Numbered from the stretch's first letter, positions 40,824 to 49,740 are shown. The stretch is DNA of 64,000 bases from DATKDF01 sp963752045 (GCA_963752045.1 CAVVWN010000008.1:496001-560000), one strand, 5' to 3'. A program made the numbers and translations. Notes: a model not told the origin generated them from the letters alone.

Positions 40824-43081
40824 TATCGCCCAAGTGAGCCGAGCGGGTTGGCGAACGAGGCCAGGCCGGCCAGCGAGAAGGAGAAGGCGAAGCGCCGGTC
40901 GGCCGGCGCCTGGAACGAGCCGTAGTCGGCCCCGGAAATCGACTGGTACTCGAGTGTGAACCCGCAGCACTGGGCGTTGTAGTAGCCCGTGATCCGCTGT
41001 TGTGTGAGGCGCGAGTTCAGGACGTCGTAGTTGATGTAGTACCCGCCACCGGTCCTGTCGTCACGCGCCCTCATCGAGACGCCCGCGTTCAGGTAGTGTG
41101 TCGCGCCGGCCGGGTTGGAGAAACCGGGAAGGCCGGGAATCAGGCGCCGTTTCGCCCAGCTTCCCACCACCTGCAGCCGATCGCGGTTGACCGTGGCCGA
41201 GGCGCTGAAGGTGCGTGGCGTGCGGAACCTCGCGTCGATGTCCGTCACGAACTGGCCGGTGAGCCCGTCGGTCGGGCGCACCTCGACGTTCAGCCTGAGC
41301 GGAGAGAACGCGCTGGGGCTCACCGTCGCCGACTGATACTGCGAGTCGAAGGCCGCCGCCAGCAGGTCCGTGTAGTAGGTCTGCCGCAACCCGACCGACA
41401 GGATGTCACGGACGACACTGGTCGTCTCGCCCGTCCGACGCCTGGCCAGGAGCCGATTGGTCAGCCCATAGGTCACTTGTATGGTTCCGCCAACCAGTGT
41501 ATCGACGCCGTCGATCTGGACGACCTCGCGCCGCCGGTCGAACGGCGACAGCCACTGGAAGCTCATGAACGGCTCGATGAGGTGCTTGAAGCGTTCCGCG
41601 TACCCGTTGTCGGGCGTCTGGAACACACGGGCGACGGTGGGGCCGACGACGTCGGTGCGCACCTCGAACAGCGAGCGGGTGAGCGGGACCGCCTGCTGCC
41701 CGCCGGTCACCGGGTCCAGGCTTTCGAGCCACTGCGTGATCCGCCATGAGGCGGACGTCGTCGCCGTGAGGAAGGACAGCTTGCTCACCGGGACCCTCAC
41801 GCGCGGCGTCGCGTCGAACCGCCACAGGGAAAAGTTGGTCGAAGGGTCGTTGAGATCGTCCTGCCGAACGAGGTAGGAGGCATCGCCGGCAAACCCGAAG
41901 TAGACGAGCGAGCGGCCGATCGTGCGGTCGGGCAGGGTGACGTTTACCTGCGGGAGCCGGCCCTGCCGTTGGGCCAGGTCGGCGCCGTAGAACACGTCTC
42001 GCTGCTCGGTCGAGGCCGTGAGCCGCGCGCGGCCGATGTTGCCCACGACCGTCATGTTGAACGCGCGCGACCGCCTCGACAGGTCGAAGACGTCCTGCTG
42101 GTACCGCTGCTGGGTGGTGACGTCGGAGAAGTAGTTGACGCGGCCGATGAGCCGAAACCGGCCCGGGAGCGCCTGGTTGACGTCGCCGCGGATGTCGTAC
42201 GAACGGCTCGCCGGGCGGATGGTGCCGTCCTCGGCCACCTGCTCGCGCTCGTCGATCATGTAGAACCGCGAATTTCCTTCCGAGCCGGGCGCGGAGATGT
42301 ACCGGTATTCGCCGCCCGCGCCGTAGCCGGACCGCGTGAACCAGTCGTGGAAGAACGTGGCGTCGTGGCTGCGGCCGAGCGCGAGGAAGAAGGCGTTGCT
42401 GATCGTGGCGCCCCGGAGCGTCGACGAGCCGTAGCTCGGCATCAGGAACCCCGTGGACCGGTCGTCGTCGTCGATGGGGTAGTAGAAGAGCGGGACGTAG
42501 AAGACGGGCACGTTCTTGACGAGGAGCACCGCGTTGCGCATGACGGCGTGGCGGTCGAGGGCGATCGTGCCGCCCGACATCGTGAACTGCCAGCGGGGCG
42601 CGGCCTGGGCGCAGGCCGTGAAGCGCCCGTCGGTCAGCCGGTAGGTGCGCGGGCCGGTCTTCTCGAGCGTCGCCGCGTAGAACTCCATGTCGGTCTTCTG
42701 GGTGCCGAGCGGCTGGCCGGCCATCAACTGCTCGCCGACGCGCAGGAACCCGTGCGCGTTGAAGAACGTGCCGAGCTGGGTGATCAGGCTGAGCTCGGCC
42801 CGCTCGGCCGTGATCCGCAGGTCCGGCTGCTGGATGAGGACGTTGCCCACGGCCGTCACCGTGTTGTTCGCGTGCTCGATCCTCTCCGCCGAGAGCGTCG
42901 TCGAGCCGCATTCGATCACGACCGGGAACCCTTCGGCGCCGGTGAGAATCGTGCGGCCCTCGGCGGTGAAGATCTCGAGCTGGACGGTCCGTTCGCACCC
43001 CTGCAGGATGGACTGGGCGCCTGCCGGTTGCGGCACGAGAGCCAGCAGCAGGAAGGCGAAGAGACAACAGCCGCGGAGCAT
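40823..43081 (-). CDS. lptD: LPS-assembly protein LptD
   Basis: A 752-residue outer-membrane protein that inserts LPS into the outer leaflet. The start MLRGCCLFAFLLLALVPQPAGAQ is a signal peptide. The N-terminal OstA/LptA-like domain (about 40-190) shows NNTVTAVGNVLIQQPDLRI and TDGRFTACAQAAPRWQF, then the barrel with VKNVPVFYVPLFYYPID and GFLMPSYGSSTLRG. Cysteines in QGCER, IECGS, TACAQ and the CC pair in AQCCGF recall the disulfide pattern of LptD. It shows that the organism builds LPS. It lies between folC and rfbB on one strand. Confidence 0.93.
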   Translation of the reverse strand: MLRGCCLFAFLLLALVPQPAGAQSILQGCERTVQLEIFTAEGRTILTGAEGFPVVIECGSTTLSAERIEHANNTVTAVGNVLIQQPDLRITAERAELSLITQLGTFFNAHGFLRVGEQLMAGQPLGTQKTDMEFYAATLEKTGPRTYRLTDGRFTACAQAAPRWQFTMSGGTIALDRHAVMRNAVLLVKNVPVFYVPLFYYPIDDDDRSTGFLMPSYGSSTLRGATISNAFFLALGRSHDATFFHDWFTRSGYGAGGEYRYISAPGSEGNSRFYMIDEREQVAEDGTIRPASRSYDIRGDVNQALPGRFRLIGRVNYFSDVTTQQRYQQDVFDLSRRSRAFNMTVVGNIGRARLTASTEQRDVFYGADLAQRQGRLPQVNVTLPDRTIGRSLVYFGFAGDASYLVRQDDLNDPSTNFSLWRFDATPRVRVPVSKLSFLTATTSASWRITQWLESLDPVTGGQQAVPLTRSLFEVRTDVVGPTVARVFQTPDNGYAERFKHLIEPFMSFQWLSPFDRRREVVQIDGVDTLVGGTIQVTYGLTNRLLARRRTGETTSVVRDILSVGLRQTYYTDLLAAAFDSQYQSATVSPSAFSPLRLNVEVRPTDGLTGQFVTDIDARFRTPRTFSASATVNRDRLQVVGSWAKRRLIPGLPGFSNPAGATHYLNAGVSMRARDDRTGGGYYINYDVLNSRLTQQRITGYYNAQCCGFTLEYQSISGADYGSFQAPADRRFAFSFSLAGLASFANPLGSLGR

Positions 43082-43127
43082 CAGGTTCGATGTGGATGCA
43101 CGAATGTGCACGCGTGCCCGCAGACTA

Positions 43128-44393
43128 TCACGAGAGCAACGGCCGGATTTCGCCCGCCAGATAGAGCGAGCCTGCGACGACGACGGGCGAGCCGCGCAAG
43201 GCGGCGCGTGCCAGCGCGTCGGCCGGATCGTCGGCCCGCTCGAGGGGCATCGCGGGCAGTCGCTCACGCACGCGTGAGGCAAGCTCATCGGCCCGAAGCG
43301 CGCGGTCCGAGTCCGGGGCCGTCGCCACGATGTGCGAGGCGACCTGCCCGAGCGCCGCCAGCATCTCGTCCACGGCCTTGTCGCGCATGACCGCGAGCAC
43401 GAACGGGAGGCGGCGTCCGTACGTCTCCTGAACGTAGGCGGCAAGTGCCCGTGCGCCGCCAGGGTTGTGGGCTCCATCGAGCAGGACGGGCTGTCCCCGC
43501 CACGAGAGCAGCTCGAGCCGCGCGGGCCAGACTGCCGCTTCGAGGCCGGTCCGAACCGCGTCCGGGGGGATCGAGACGGCGGCCGACGCCCCGAACTCCT
43601 CGAGCAGCCGGACGGCGGTGAGCGCGTTCGCGATCTGGTGACGTCCCCGAAGGCCCAGGCGGACGCGGTCGTAGCAGCCGCGCGGGGTCTCGAGCGTGAT
43701 GACCGCCTGTCCGTGGTCGAGCTCACCGGTGACGCGGCTGTCTTCCGAGACGTCGAAGAGCCGCGCGCCGGCCGCGGTCGCCGCGGCCCGGACGGCGTCG
43801 CGGACCTCGGGCGGATTCTCGGCCAGCACCACCGGGATGTCCGCGCGCATGATGCCGGCCTTCTCGCGCGCGATGTCCTCGAGGCGCGCGCCGAGCTGCG
43901 CCGTGTGATCGAAGTCCACCGACGTGATGGCGGCGGCAGCCGGCCCCACGACGTTGGTTGCGTCGAGCCGGCCGCCGAGTCCGACCTCGAGGACGGCGAC
44001 CTGAACACGGGCGTCGCGGAAGATCTCGAGCGCCGCGGCCGTCGTGGCTTCGAAGAACGTCGGAGGCGAGGCGAGCGATGCGGCCGCCTGCCGCACCCGT
44101 TCGAGGGCCGTGTCGAGCACAGGGGGGGCAACCGACCGGCCGTCGAGGGCGAATCGTTCCTCGAGCGCCGACAGGTGCGGAGAGGTGTACCGTCCGGTCG
44201 TCACGCCTGCCGCGCGAAGCGCTCGCTCGACCATGGCCGCCACCGATCCCTTGCCGTTCGTGCCCCCAATCAGCACGGACAGGAAGGCGGCGTCGGGCCG
44301 GTCCAGCCGGTCGACGAGCGCGCCGATGTTCTCGAGGCCGAGTTTGATGCCGAATCGCTCGAGCGAGACGAGGTAGTCGCGGACGATGGTGCG
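43128..44393 (-). CDS. folC: Folylpolyglutamate synthase FolC without a visible standard start codon
   Basis: The conserved protein begins directly after the accD stop: TIVRDYLVSLERFGIKLGLENIGALVDRLDRP, followed by VLIGGTNGKGSVAAMVERAL (P-loop), YTSPHLSALEERF, VGLGGRLDATNVV, FDHTAQLGARLEDIAREKAGI and LDGAHNPGGARAL. FolC adds glutamates to folates, and often to dihydropteroate. Between the accD stop (44394-44396) and the P-loop no ATG, GTG or TTG is in frame except GTG at 44276, which would remove the FGIKLGL region. A rare start codon or a base error is likely. Confidence 0.88.
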   Translation of the reverse strand, partial: RTIVRDYLVSLERFGIKLGLENIGALVDRLDRPDAAFLSVLIGGTNGKGSVAAMVERALRAAGVTTGRYTSPHLSALEERFALDGRSVAPPVLDTALERVRQAAASLASPPTFFEATTAAALEIFRDARVQVAVLEVGLGGRLDATNVVGPAAAAITSVDFDHTAQLGARLEDIAREKAGIMRADIPVVLAENPPEVRDAVRAAATAAGARLFDVSEDSRVTGELDHGQAVITLETPRGCYDRVRLGLRGRHQIANALTAVRLLEEFGASAAVSIPPDAVRTGLEAAVWPARLELLSWRGQPVLLDGAHNPGGARALAAYVQETYGRRLPFVLAVMRDKAVDEMLAALGQVASHIVATAPDSDRALRADELASRVRERLPAMPLERADDPADALARAALRGSPVVVAGSLYLAGEIRPLLS

Positions 44394-45313
44394 TTACTCC
44401 GGGGAAGCGGCGGGTGCCTCGTCGGTGGGTTCCGTCTCGGCCGGCGCCGCGACCGGTGGGGGCTCCGGCAGGCCGAGCATCAGGCGGAGCGAGAGCGACA
44501 GGTACGCCCTGAGCTCGCGCCGATCGACGATGGCGTCGATGAACCCCTTCTCGAGCAGGAACTCGGCGCGCTGGAACCCGTCGGGCAGCTTCTGACGGAT
44601 CGTCTGTTCGATGACGCGCGGTCCGGCAAACCCGATGAGCGCCCTCGGCTCGGCGATGTTCAGGTCGCCCAGCATGGCGAAGCTGGCGGTCACGCCGCCG
44701 GTCGTCGGGTCGGTGAGCAGCGAGATGTACGGCAGCGCCGGCCCGATCGAGCCGGCCGAGCGCGGCGCTGATCTTGGCCATCTGCATGAGCGACAGCGCG
44801 CCCTCCATCATCCGCGCGCCGCCCGAGCAGGAGACGATGATCAGCGGGATGCGGCGAGTCGAGCGCGATCTCCGCCGCCCGCGTGATCTTCTCGCCCACG
44901 ACGACGCCCATGCTGCCGCCGATGAAGCCGTACTCCATCGACGCCATGACCGTGTCGAGGCCGTCGATCTGGCCCGTGGCGACGATGACCGCATCCTGGA
45001 GGCCGGTGGCCTTGATACTCGCTTCGAGCCGGCCACGGTAGGGCTTCGTGTCCTTGAAGTCGAGCGGGTCGTTCGAGCGGAGCCCGGCATCATGCTCGGT
45101 CCACGTCTCGCCGTCGCAGAGCATCCGCAGGCGCTCGGCGGCCGTCATCCGGAAGTGATGCCCGCACTTGGGGCAGACCTTCAGGCTGGCGACCAGGTCC
45201 TTGTTGTAGATGGCCTTTCCGCACGACGGGCACTTGACCCAGAGTCCCTCCGGGACGCGGCTCGACTTCTCGGTCGTCTCGATCGGCTTGCGAGCCTTCT
45301 TGAACCAGGCCAT
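44394..45313 (-). CDS. accD: Acetyl-CoA carboxylase carboxyltransferase beta subunit AccD, two +1 insertions
   Basis: Starts MAWFKKARKP and shows the zinc ribbon (WVKCPSCGKAIYNKDL, LKVCPKCGHHFR) and YGFIGGSMGVVVGEKI. Extra bases at about 44854 and 44757 interrupt the frame around SRIPLIIVSCSGGARMMEG and LPYISLLTDPTTGGVTASFAMLGDLNIAEP. Without them it is 305 residues, the normal length. The C-terminus has an Ala/Pro/Glu tail. AccD with AccA forms malonyl-CoA for fatty-acid synthesis. The accD-folC order is common in bacteria. Confidence 0.92.
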
Positions 45314-45333
45314 GTCTGGAACTCTAGCACCGC

Positions 45334-45975
45334 TCAGGTTCGGGGCACGTAGTAGCGCGTGCCCCGGCTGTGCGTGCTGATCTGGCGGATGAGGTCGTCG
45401 AGCGCCTCGTCGCCCCATGACGGGTCGAGCCCGGAGGTCTCGACGACGAGCAGGGGCGTGGCCGTGTAGTGAAAGAAGAAGTGGTTGTAGGCCTCGTTGA
45501 GCTCGGCCAGGTACTCGTCGGTCGGCACCGGGCGTTCGTCACCGTCGGCCCCGTGGGCCTGCTGGCGGAAACGGCGCGTGAGCAGATCGGTCGGGGCCTG
45601 CAGATAGATCACCAGATCGGGCACGGGCAGGTCGCGCGCCACGAGCTCGAACAGCCGCTGGTAGATGAACAGCTCGTTGTCGTCCAGGTTGAGAAAAGCG
45701 TAGATGCGGTCCCGCTCGAACAGGTAGTCACAGACCGTGGTCTGGTTGAACAGGTCACCCTGGCGCAGGGCGAGCAATTGCCGGTGCCGCGCCAGCGTGA
45801 AGAACAGTTGAGCCTGGAACGCGGCGCCGGCCCGCCCGGCGTAGAAGTCGGGCAGGAACGGGTTCTCCGTCTCGTCGAGCACGACGCCGGCATCGAGGCG
45901 GGCGCCCAGACGCTCGGCAAGCGTCGTTTTCCCGAGCCCGATCGGGCCCTCGATGGCCAGGTAGCGAAACTCCAA
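45334..45975 (-). CDS. Deoxynucleoside kinase (deoxyadenosine/deoxycytidine kinase type)
   Basis: A 213-residue P-loop kinase starting at TTG 45975. Motifs are YLAIEGPIGLGKTTLAERL (Walker A), ETENPFLPDFYAG, QLFFTLARHRQL, CDYLFERDRIYAFLNLDDNE and the lid/LID-like PDLVIYLQAPTDLLTRRFRQQ. The family phosphorylates deoxynucleosides for salvage. TATACT ends 11 nt before the TTG on this strand and no SD is present, so the message may be leaderless. It leads the accD-folC-lptD-rfbB series (20-nt gap to accD). Confidence 0.85.
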   Translation of the reverse strand: MEFRYLAIEGPIGLGKTTLAERLGARLDAGVVLDETENPFLPDFYAGRAGAAFQAQLFFTLARHRQLLALRQGDLFNQTTVCDYLFERDRIYAFLNLDDNELFIYQRLFELVARDLPVPDLVIYLQAPTDLLTRRFRQQAHGADGDERPVPTDEYLAELNEAYNHFFFHYTATPLLVVETSGLDPSWGDEALDDLIRQISTHSRGTRYYVPRT

Positions 45976-45986
45976 GCTGCCGTGAA

Positions 45987-45994
45987 AGTATACC
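45987..45994. promoter_or_regulatory. Shared palindromic -10 region of dNK and menC
   Basis: The bases AGTATACC hold TATACC on the plus strand (9 nt before the menC ATG) and TATACT on the minus strand (11 nt before the TTG of the kinase). Both genes lack SD sequences. One GTATAC patch may fire in both directions. Confidence 0.4.
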
Positions 45995-46003
45995 AGTCAG
46001 CGT

Positions 46004-47113
46004 ATGCGCATCTCGGCGGTCGACCTCACGCTCATTCGGCTCCCTCTCGTCCGCCCGTTCGAAACCAGCTTCGGCGCGGTCGATGCCCAGGAGTTCATTC
46101 TGGTCACGGTCCGGGACGGGGATGCGGTCGGATGGGGCGAATGCGTGGCGGATGTCGATCCGTACTACAGCTCCGAGACGAACACGACGGCCTGGCACGT
46201 GTTGAGCCGCTATCTCGTTCCCGCCGTGCTTGGCCGGGAGGTCGAGCGGGCGCGGGACCTGCATCCCCTCTGGCATCGCGTCCGCGGCCACCGCATGGCC
46301 AAGGCGGCCCTCGAAATGGCGGCTTGGGATCTCGAGGCGCGGCTCGCCGGCAAGCCGCTCTGCGAGCTGCTCGGCGCGCGCGCGCGGCCCATCCCCGCCG
46401 GCGTGTCCATCGGCATCCAGCCGTCGACGGACGCGCTCGTCGAGCGAGTCGAGCGAGAGCGAGCCGACGGCTACCAGCGCATCAAGATCAAGATCAAACC
46501 CGGCTGGGACATCGAACCGGTGCGCGCGATTCGCGAACGGCTCGGCGACATCCCGCTCATGGTCGATGCCAACGCGGCCTACACCGCGACCGACGCGGGG
46601 CACCTGGCCGAGCTCGACGCGTTCGAACTCATGATGATCGAGCAGCCCCTCGACTACGACGACCTTCTCGAACACGCCCGGCTCCAGGCCTCGATCGCGA
46701 CGGCCATCTGCCTCGACGAGTCCATTTCGTCGCCGAAAGCCGCCGCCGATGCGCTGGCGCTTGCCGCCTGCCGCGTCATCAACATCAAGCCGGGCCGCGT
46801 CGGGGGCTTCACGCCCTCGTTGGCCATCCACGACCTGGCGCGGGCGCAGGGAGTGCCGGTCTGGCACGGCGGCATGCTCGAGAGCGGCATCGGCCGCGCC
46901 CACAACCTGCACCTGTCGACGCTGCCCGGATTCGTCCTGCCAGGCGACGTGGCGGCGAGCAAGCGGTACTTCGTGCCGGACCTCATCGAGCCGCCCATCG
47001 ACGTGGCGTCCGACGGCACGGTGGCCGTACCCGCCGGTCCGGGTATCGGCGTGACGCCCGAGCCGGCCAGGCTGCGAGCGGCGACCCTGCACAGCGAGAG
47101 GTTCGTCCTGTGA
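46004..47113 (+). CDS. menC: o-Succinylbenzoate synthase MenC (enolase superfamily)
   Basis: A 369-residue member of the type 2 OSBS group. It has WGECVADVDPYYSSET, the catalytic KIKIKP pair, metal ligands in MVDANAAY, MIEQPLDYDDL and CLDESIS, and the second lysine in INIKPGRVGG, ending in PGPGIGVTPEP. It dehydrates SHCHC to o-succinylbenzoate in menaquinone synthesis, and some members also racemise N-acylamino acids. No other men gene is close. Its stop overlaps the start of the HEAT-cyclophilin gene (GTGA). Confidence 0.88.
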   Translation: MRISAVDLTLIRLPLVRPFETSFGAVDAQEFILVTVRDGDAVGWGECVADVDPYYSSETNTTAWHVLSRYLVPAVLGREVERARDLHPLWHRVRGHRMAKAALEMAAWDLEARLAGKPLCELLGARARPIPAGVSIGIQPSTDALVERVERERADGYQRIKIKIKPGWDIEPVRAIRERLGDIPLMVDANAAYTATDAGHLAELDAFELMMIEQPLDYDDLLEHARLQASIATAICLDESISSPKAAADALALAACRVINIKPGRVGGFTPSLAIHDLARAQGVPVWHGGMLESGIGRAHNLHLSTLPGFVLPGDVAASKRYFVPDLIEPPIDVASDGTVAVPAGPGIGVTPEPARLRAATLHSERFVL

Positions 47114-49272
47114 CCTTTGCACCTCTGAACGCTTGCGCGCGCCGGATCCGCCCCCACGCGGCGACCCTCGTGCTCGTCGGCCTGCTTGCCGGCTGCGCCA
47201 CGGCGCCCACCGCACCGGTCCGCGAACGGGCACGGCCGACGGCGGCCGTGGATCTCGACACCAAGGTGAGCTGGCTGCTGCGACTCGAACAGGAGCGCGT
47301 GCTCCGCGTACCGGTCCCCGGCGCGGTGCCGGCGGCCGCCGAGCCCTCTGCCAGTCCGGCGCCCGGCATTCCGCTGTTCGCTTCGGCCACCCACGCCGAC
47401 CTCGCCGAGCTGATTCTCGACCCGGACCCGTCGATTCGTCGGCGGAGCGCGCTAGCCGTCGGCCGCGTCGGCCTGCCGGAAGGCATGCCGCTGCTCCTCG
47501 ACCGACTTCGGGATCCCGACGAGGGCGTGCGCGACATGGCGGCCTTCGGTCTCGGGCTGCTCGGCCGATCGGAGGCCGTACCGCCCCTCGTCGACCAGCT
47601 CCAGTCGGAGCCCTCGGCCGTGACGCGCGGGCGGATTGTCGAGGCGCTCGGCCTCATCGGCGACCCGTCGGCGGCCGGCGCCATCGCCGGGAGCTCGTCA
47701 GGCTGCGGCGTCCTGCTCGCGCCCGTCGCGCCTGACGACGTCGAGCCGAAGGCGGCGGAAATTGAGGCCTGCCGGCTCGCGCTCTTCGCACTCGTCAGGT
47801 TGCGCGACCGGGACGCCCTTCGCACGGTCGCGCTCGATGCCGACGGTCAGCCGGTGTCGCGGTGGTGGCCGGTGGCCTACGCGCTGCAGCGGAGCGGCGC
47901 TCCGGAGGCGCAGGCTCTCTTGAGCCTGGTGTCGACGAGCGGCGTCTACACGCCGGCTTTTGCCCTCCGTGCGCTCGCGGCACTCGAGGACCGGCGCGTG
48001 GTGCCGCTTGCCGTGGCGATCGCCGCGGCCGACGTCGACATCAAGCTTCGCATCGCCGCCGTGCGGGCGCTCGCGCCGTTCGACGCGGCGGAGGTCGGGC
48101 CGACGCTCGTCGGGCTCGTCACAAACCCGGACACGCCGCCGAACCTCGCGCTCGAGGCACTGACGGCCCTCGGTGGCGACGGCGTCTTCGACGTCCTCCT
48201 GGACCTGTTCGCGCATGCATGGCCGGCCATGCGCACGGCCGCGATGCGCCGGGCGGCGGCGCTCGACGCGGAGGGATTCCTGGTGGTGCTGTCCAGCATG
48301 GGGCCCGACCCCGACTGGTCGGTCCGGGCCGCGCTGCCAGACATCCTCGCCGGCCTCGGGGTAGAGGCAGATCGGACGATGGGCTGGGTGACGGCCGCGG
48401 CCGACGATCCGGACGTGCGCGTGCGGGTCGCCGCGCTCGGCGCCCTCGCGCGCCTGAACGCCCCCGATCTCGACGAGCGACTGTCCGCGGCGCTTTCAGC
48501 CTCCGACTACAGCCTCCGTGCAACGGCGGCCCGCCTGATGGGGCAGCGGATGCCGGAGGGCGGCGTCGCACGGCTCGCTGACGCCTACGACCGGGGTGAC
48601 AGCGACGCGACGCCGCAGGCGCGGAGCGCGGCGCTCGAGGCGCTCGCCCGCTACGGCACGGAGGAAGCCAGGACCGTGATTCGGCGCGCGCTCGACGATC
48701 GGGAGTGGCCCGTGCGGCTGCAGGCGGCACGGCTGCTCGGTGAGCCGGGTGACGCGAACGCGGCCGTCCGGCCGGCGCCCGTCCGGCAACCGGCTGACTT
48801 CTTCAGCTCGCCGGCGCTTCTGCATCCGGCGTTCTCGCCGCACGCGTTCCTCGAAACGCGCCACGGCACCATCGAGATCGAACTGAACGTGGTGGAGGCG
48901 GCCGTGACGACGCAGTCGTTCATCGAGCTGGCCCGATCGGGTTTCTACAGCGGACTGAAGGTCCACCGGCTGATCCCGCATTTCGTGCTGCAGGCTGGGG
49001 ACCCGCGCGGAGACGGCGGCGGCGGACCGGGCTTCACGCAGCGCGACGAGCTGAGCCCGCTGCCGTTCCTGCGGGGCACGGTCGGCATGGCGCTCTCGGG
49101 CCCTGACACCGGCGGCAGCCAGTTCTTCATCGCGCTCTCACCGCAGCCCCACCTCGACGGGCGCTACACGGTCTTCGGACACGTGGTGGCCGGCGAGGAT
49201 GTGCTCGATCGGGTGCAGTTGTGGGATGTGATCGAACGCGTCCGCATCTGGGACGGCGTGACGCTGCGGTAG
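47110..49272 (+). CDS. Lipoprotein fusing HEAT repeats to a cyclophilin-type prolyl isomerase
   Basis: A 720-residue protein with GTG start overlapping the menC stop. A basic N-terminus leads to a lipobox LLAGC (Cys29), so it should be anchored in a membrane. Residues about 90-560 form many HEAT-like repeats (for example DPDPSIRRRSALAVGRVGL, DPDEGVRDMAAFGLGLLG, DPDVRVRVAALGALARL). The C-terminal domain (about 575-720) is a cyclophilin with IELARSGFYSGLKVHRLIPHF, VLQAGDPRGDGGGGPGF, GGSQFFIALSPQPHLDGRYTVFG. It probably holds and isomerises client proteins in the periplasm. The fusion is unusual. Confidence 0.85.
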   Translation: MTFAPLNACARRIRPHAATLVLVGLLAGCATAPTAPVRERARPTAAVDLDTKVSWLLRLEQERVLRVPVPGAVPAAAEPSASPAPGIPLFASATHADLAELILDPDPSIRRRSALAVGRVGLPEGMPLLLDRLRDPDEGVRDMAAFGLGLLGRSEAVPPLVDQLQSEPSAVTRGRIVEALGLIGDPSAAGAIAGSSSGCGVLLAPVAPDDVEPKAAEIEACRLALFALVRLRDRDALRTVALDADGQPVSRWWPVAYALQRSGAPEAQALLSLVSTSGVYTPAFALRALAALEDRRVVPLAVAIAAADVDIKLRIAAVRALAPFDAAEVGPTLVGLVTNPDTPPNLALEALTALGGDGVFDVLLDLFAHAWPAMRTAAMRRAAALDAEGFLVVLSSMGPDPDWSVRAALPDILAGLGVEADRTMGWVTAAADDPDVRVRVAALGALARLNAPDLDERLSAALSASDYSLRATAARLMGQRMPEGGVARLADAYDRGDSDATPQARSAALEALARYGTEEARTVIRRALDDREWPVRLQAARLLGEPGDANAAVRPAPVRQPADFFSSPALLHPAFSPHAFLETRHGTIEIELNVVEAAVTTQSFIELARSGFYSGLKVHRLIPHFVLQAGDPRGDGGGGPGFTQRDELSPLPFLRGTVGMALSGPDTGGSQFFIALSPQPHLDGRYTVFGHVVAGEDVLDRVQLWDVIERVRIWDGVTLR

Positions 49273-49292
49273 GGGAGATCAGACCGCGGTAC

Positions 49293-49319
49293 AAAAAAAA
49301 GGGGGCGACGATCGCCCCC
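49293..49319 (-). terminator. Intrinsic terminator after the micro-ORF
   Basis: On the minus strand an 8-bp stem (GGGGGCGA/TCGCCCCC) with a 3-nt loop is followed by eight T. It lies 22 bases beyond the micro-ORF stop and 20 bases past the converging HEAT-cyclophilin stop. Confidence 0.8.
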
Positions 49320-49341
49320 TTTCCCTTGCGGGTCGGGTGGC

Positions 49342-49395
49342 TTACCGCTTCTTGCCGCCCTTTTTCTTCCCGCCCTTGGCTGCTTTCTTTGCCAT
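49342..49395 (-). CDS. 17-residue Lys/Gly micro-protein
   Basis: The minus strand reads MAKKAAKGGKKKGGKKR then TAA. A G-rich Shine-Dalgarno-like run (AAGGGGGG) lies about 9-16 nt before the ATG, and a strong intrinsic terminator follows the stop, so the reading frame looks like a real transcription unit. The product is almost only Lys, Gly and Ala, like tiny nucleic-acid-binding tails of ribosomal or histone-like proteins. It is too short for gene callers. No function can be assigned; RNA or DNA binding is a guess from charge. Confidence 0.5.
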   Translation of the reverse strand: MAKKAAKGGKKKGGKKR

Positions 49396-49538
49396 TGTGC
49401 TTGTCCCCCCCTTCGCAGTGGAATGTGCGTGAGCTCACCTGCATCCCGGCATCAGTGCCATCCGGCAACCCGATCCATTCACACAGTGCCCGCGCTCCGT
49501 TGCAGGCCCCGCACGCGGGCGACGCCTGACATCTCAAC

Positions 49539-49571
49539 AAAAAAGGGGTGCCGGCTCTCGAGCCGCACCCC
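49539..49571 (-). terminator. Intrinsic terminator of the candidate small RNA
   Basis: On the minus strand a stem formed by GGGGTGC-GGCT and its partner (one bulged base, 4-nt loop) is followed by six T. It ends the candidate RNA. Confidence 0.8.
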
Positions 49572-49734
49572 TTCTGCGATCACTCTCCGGCGTGCATCGC
49601 GGCAACCGCCTGCCGCGACCGATGCCCGTCGGCTCGACGACCGGTGTCGCACGCCGCACGGTTCGTACAGACGACGCTCAGACCCGCATTGCGGGTACCC
49701 AACGGGTAGGCTGAGCCTGTCGTCTGCACGCAAG
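49539..49734 (-). ncRNA. Candidate structured small RNA with two three-way junctions
   Basis: About 195 nt lie between a sigma70-like promoter (49741-49768) and an intrinsic terminator on the minus strand, with no convincing ORF. The 5' half folds as a stem (49719-49726 with 49668-49675, then 49711-49716 with 49676-49681) carrying two hairpins (49682-49696 and 49697-49707). The 3' half folds as an 8-bp stem (49649-49656 with 49588-49595) carrying two more (49618-49645 and 49598-49617). All helices pair exactly. It does not match 6S RNA (one long hairpin), the SRP RNA, tmRNA or RNase P by eye. It sits between ddl and the micro-ORF. Confidence 0.6.
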
Positions 49735-49740
49735 ATGTAG

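Noticed and set aside
44277..44393. Taking GTG 44276 as the FolC start
   Set aside because: It removes the conserved FGIKLGLENI region that is plainly present upstream in the same frame.
49539..49734. 6S RNA
   Set aside because: 6S forms one long hairpin with a central bubble closed by its ends; here two separate branched units are seen and the ends pair only weakly.
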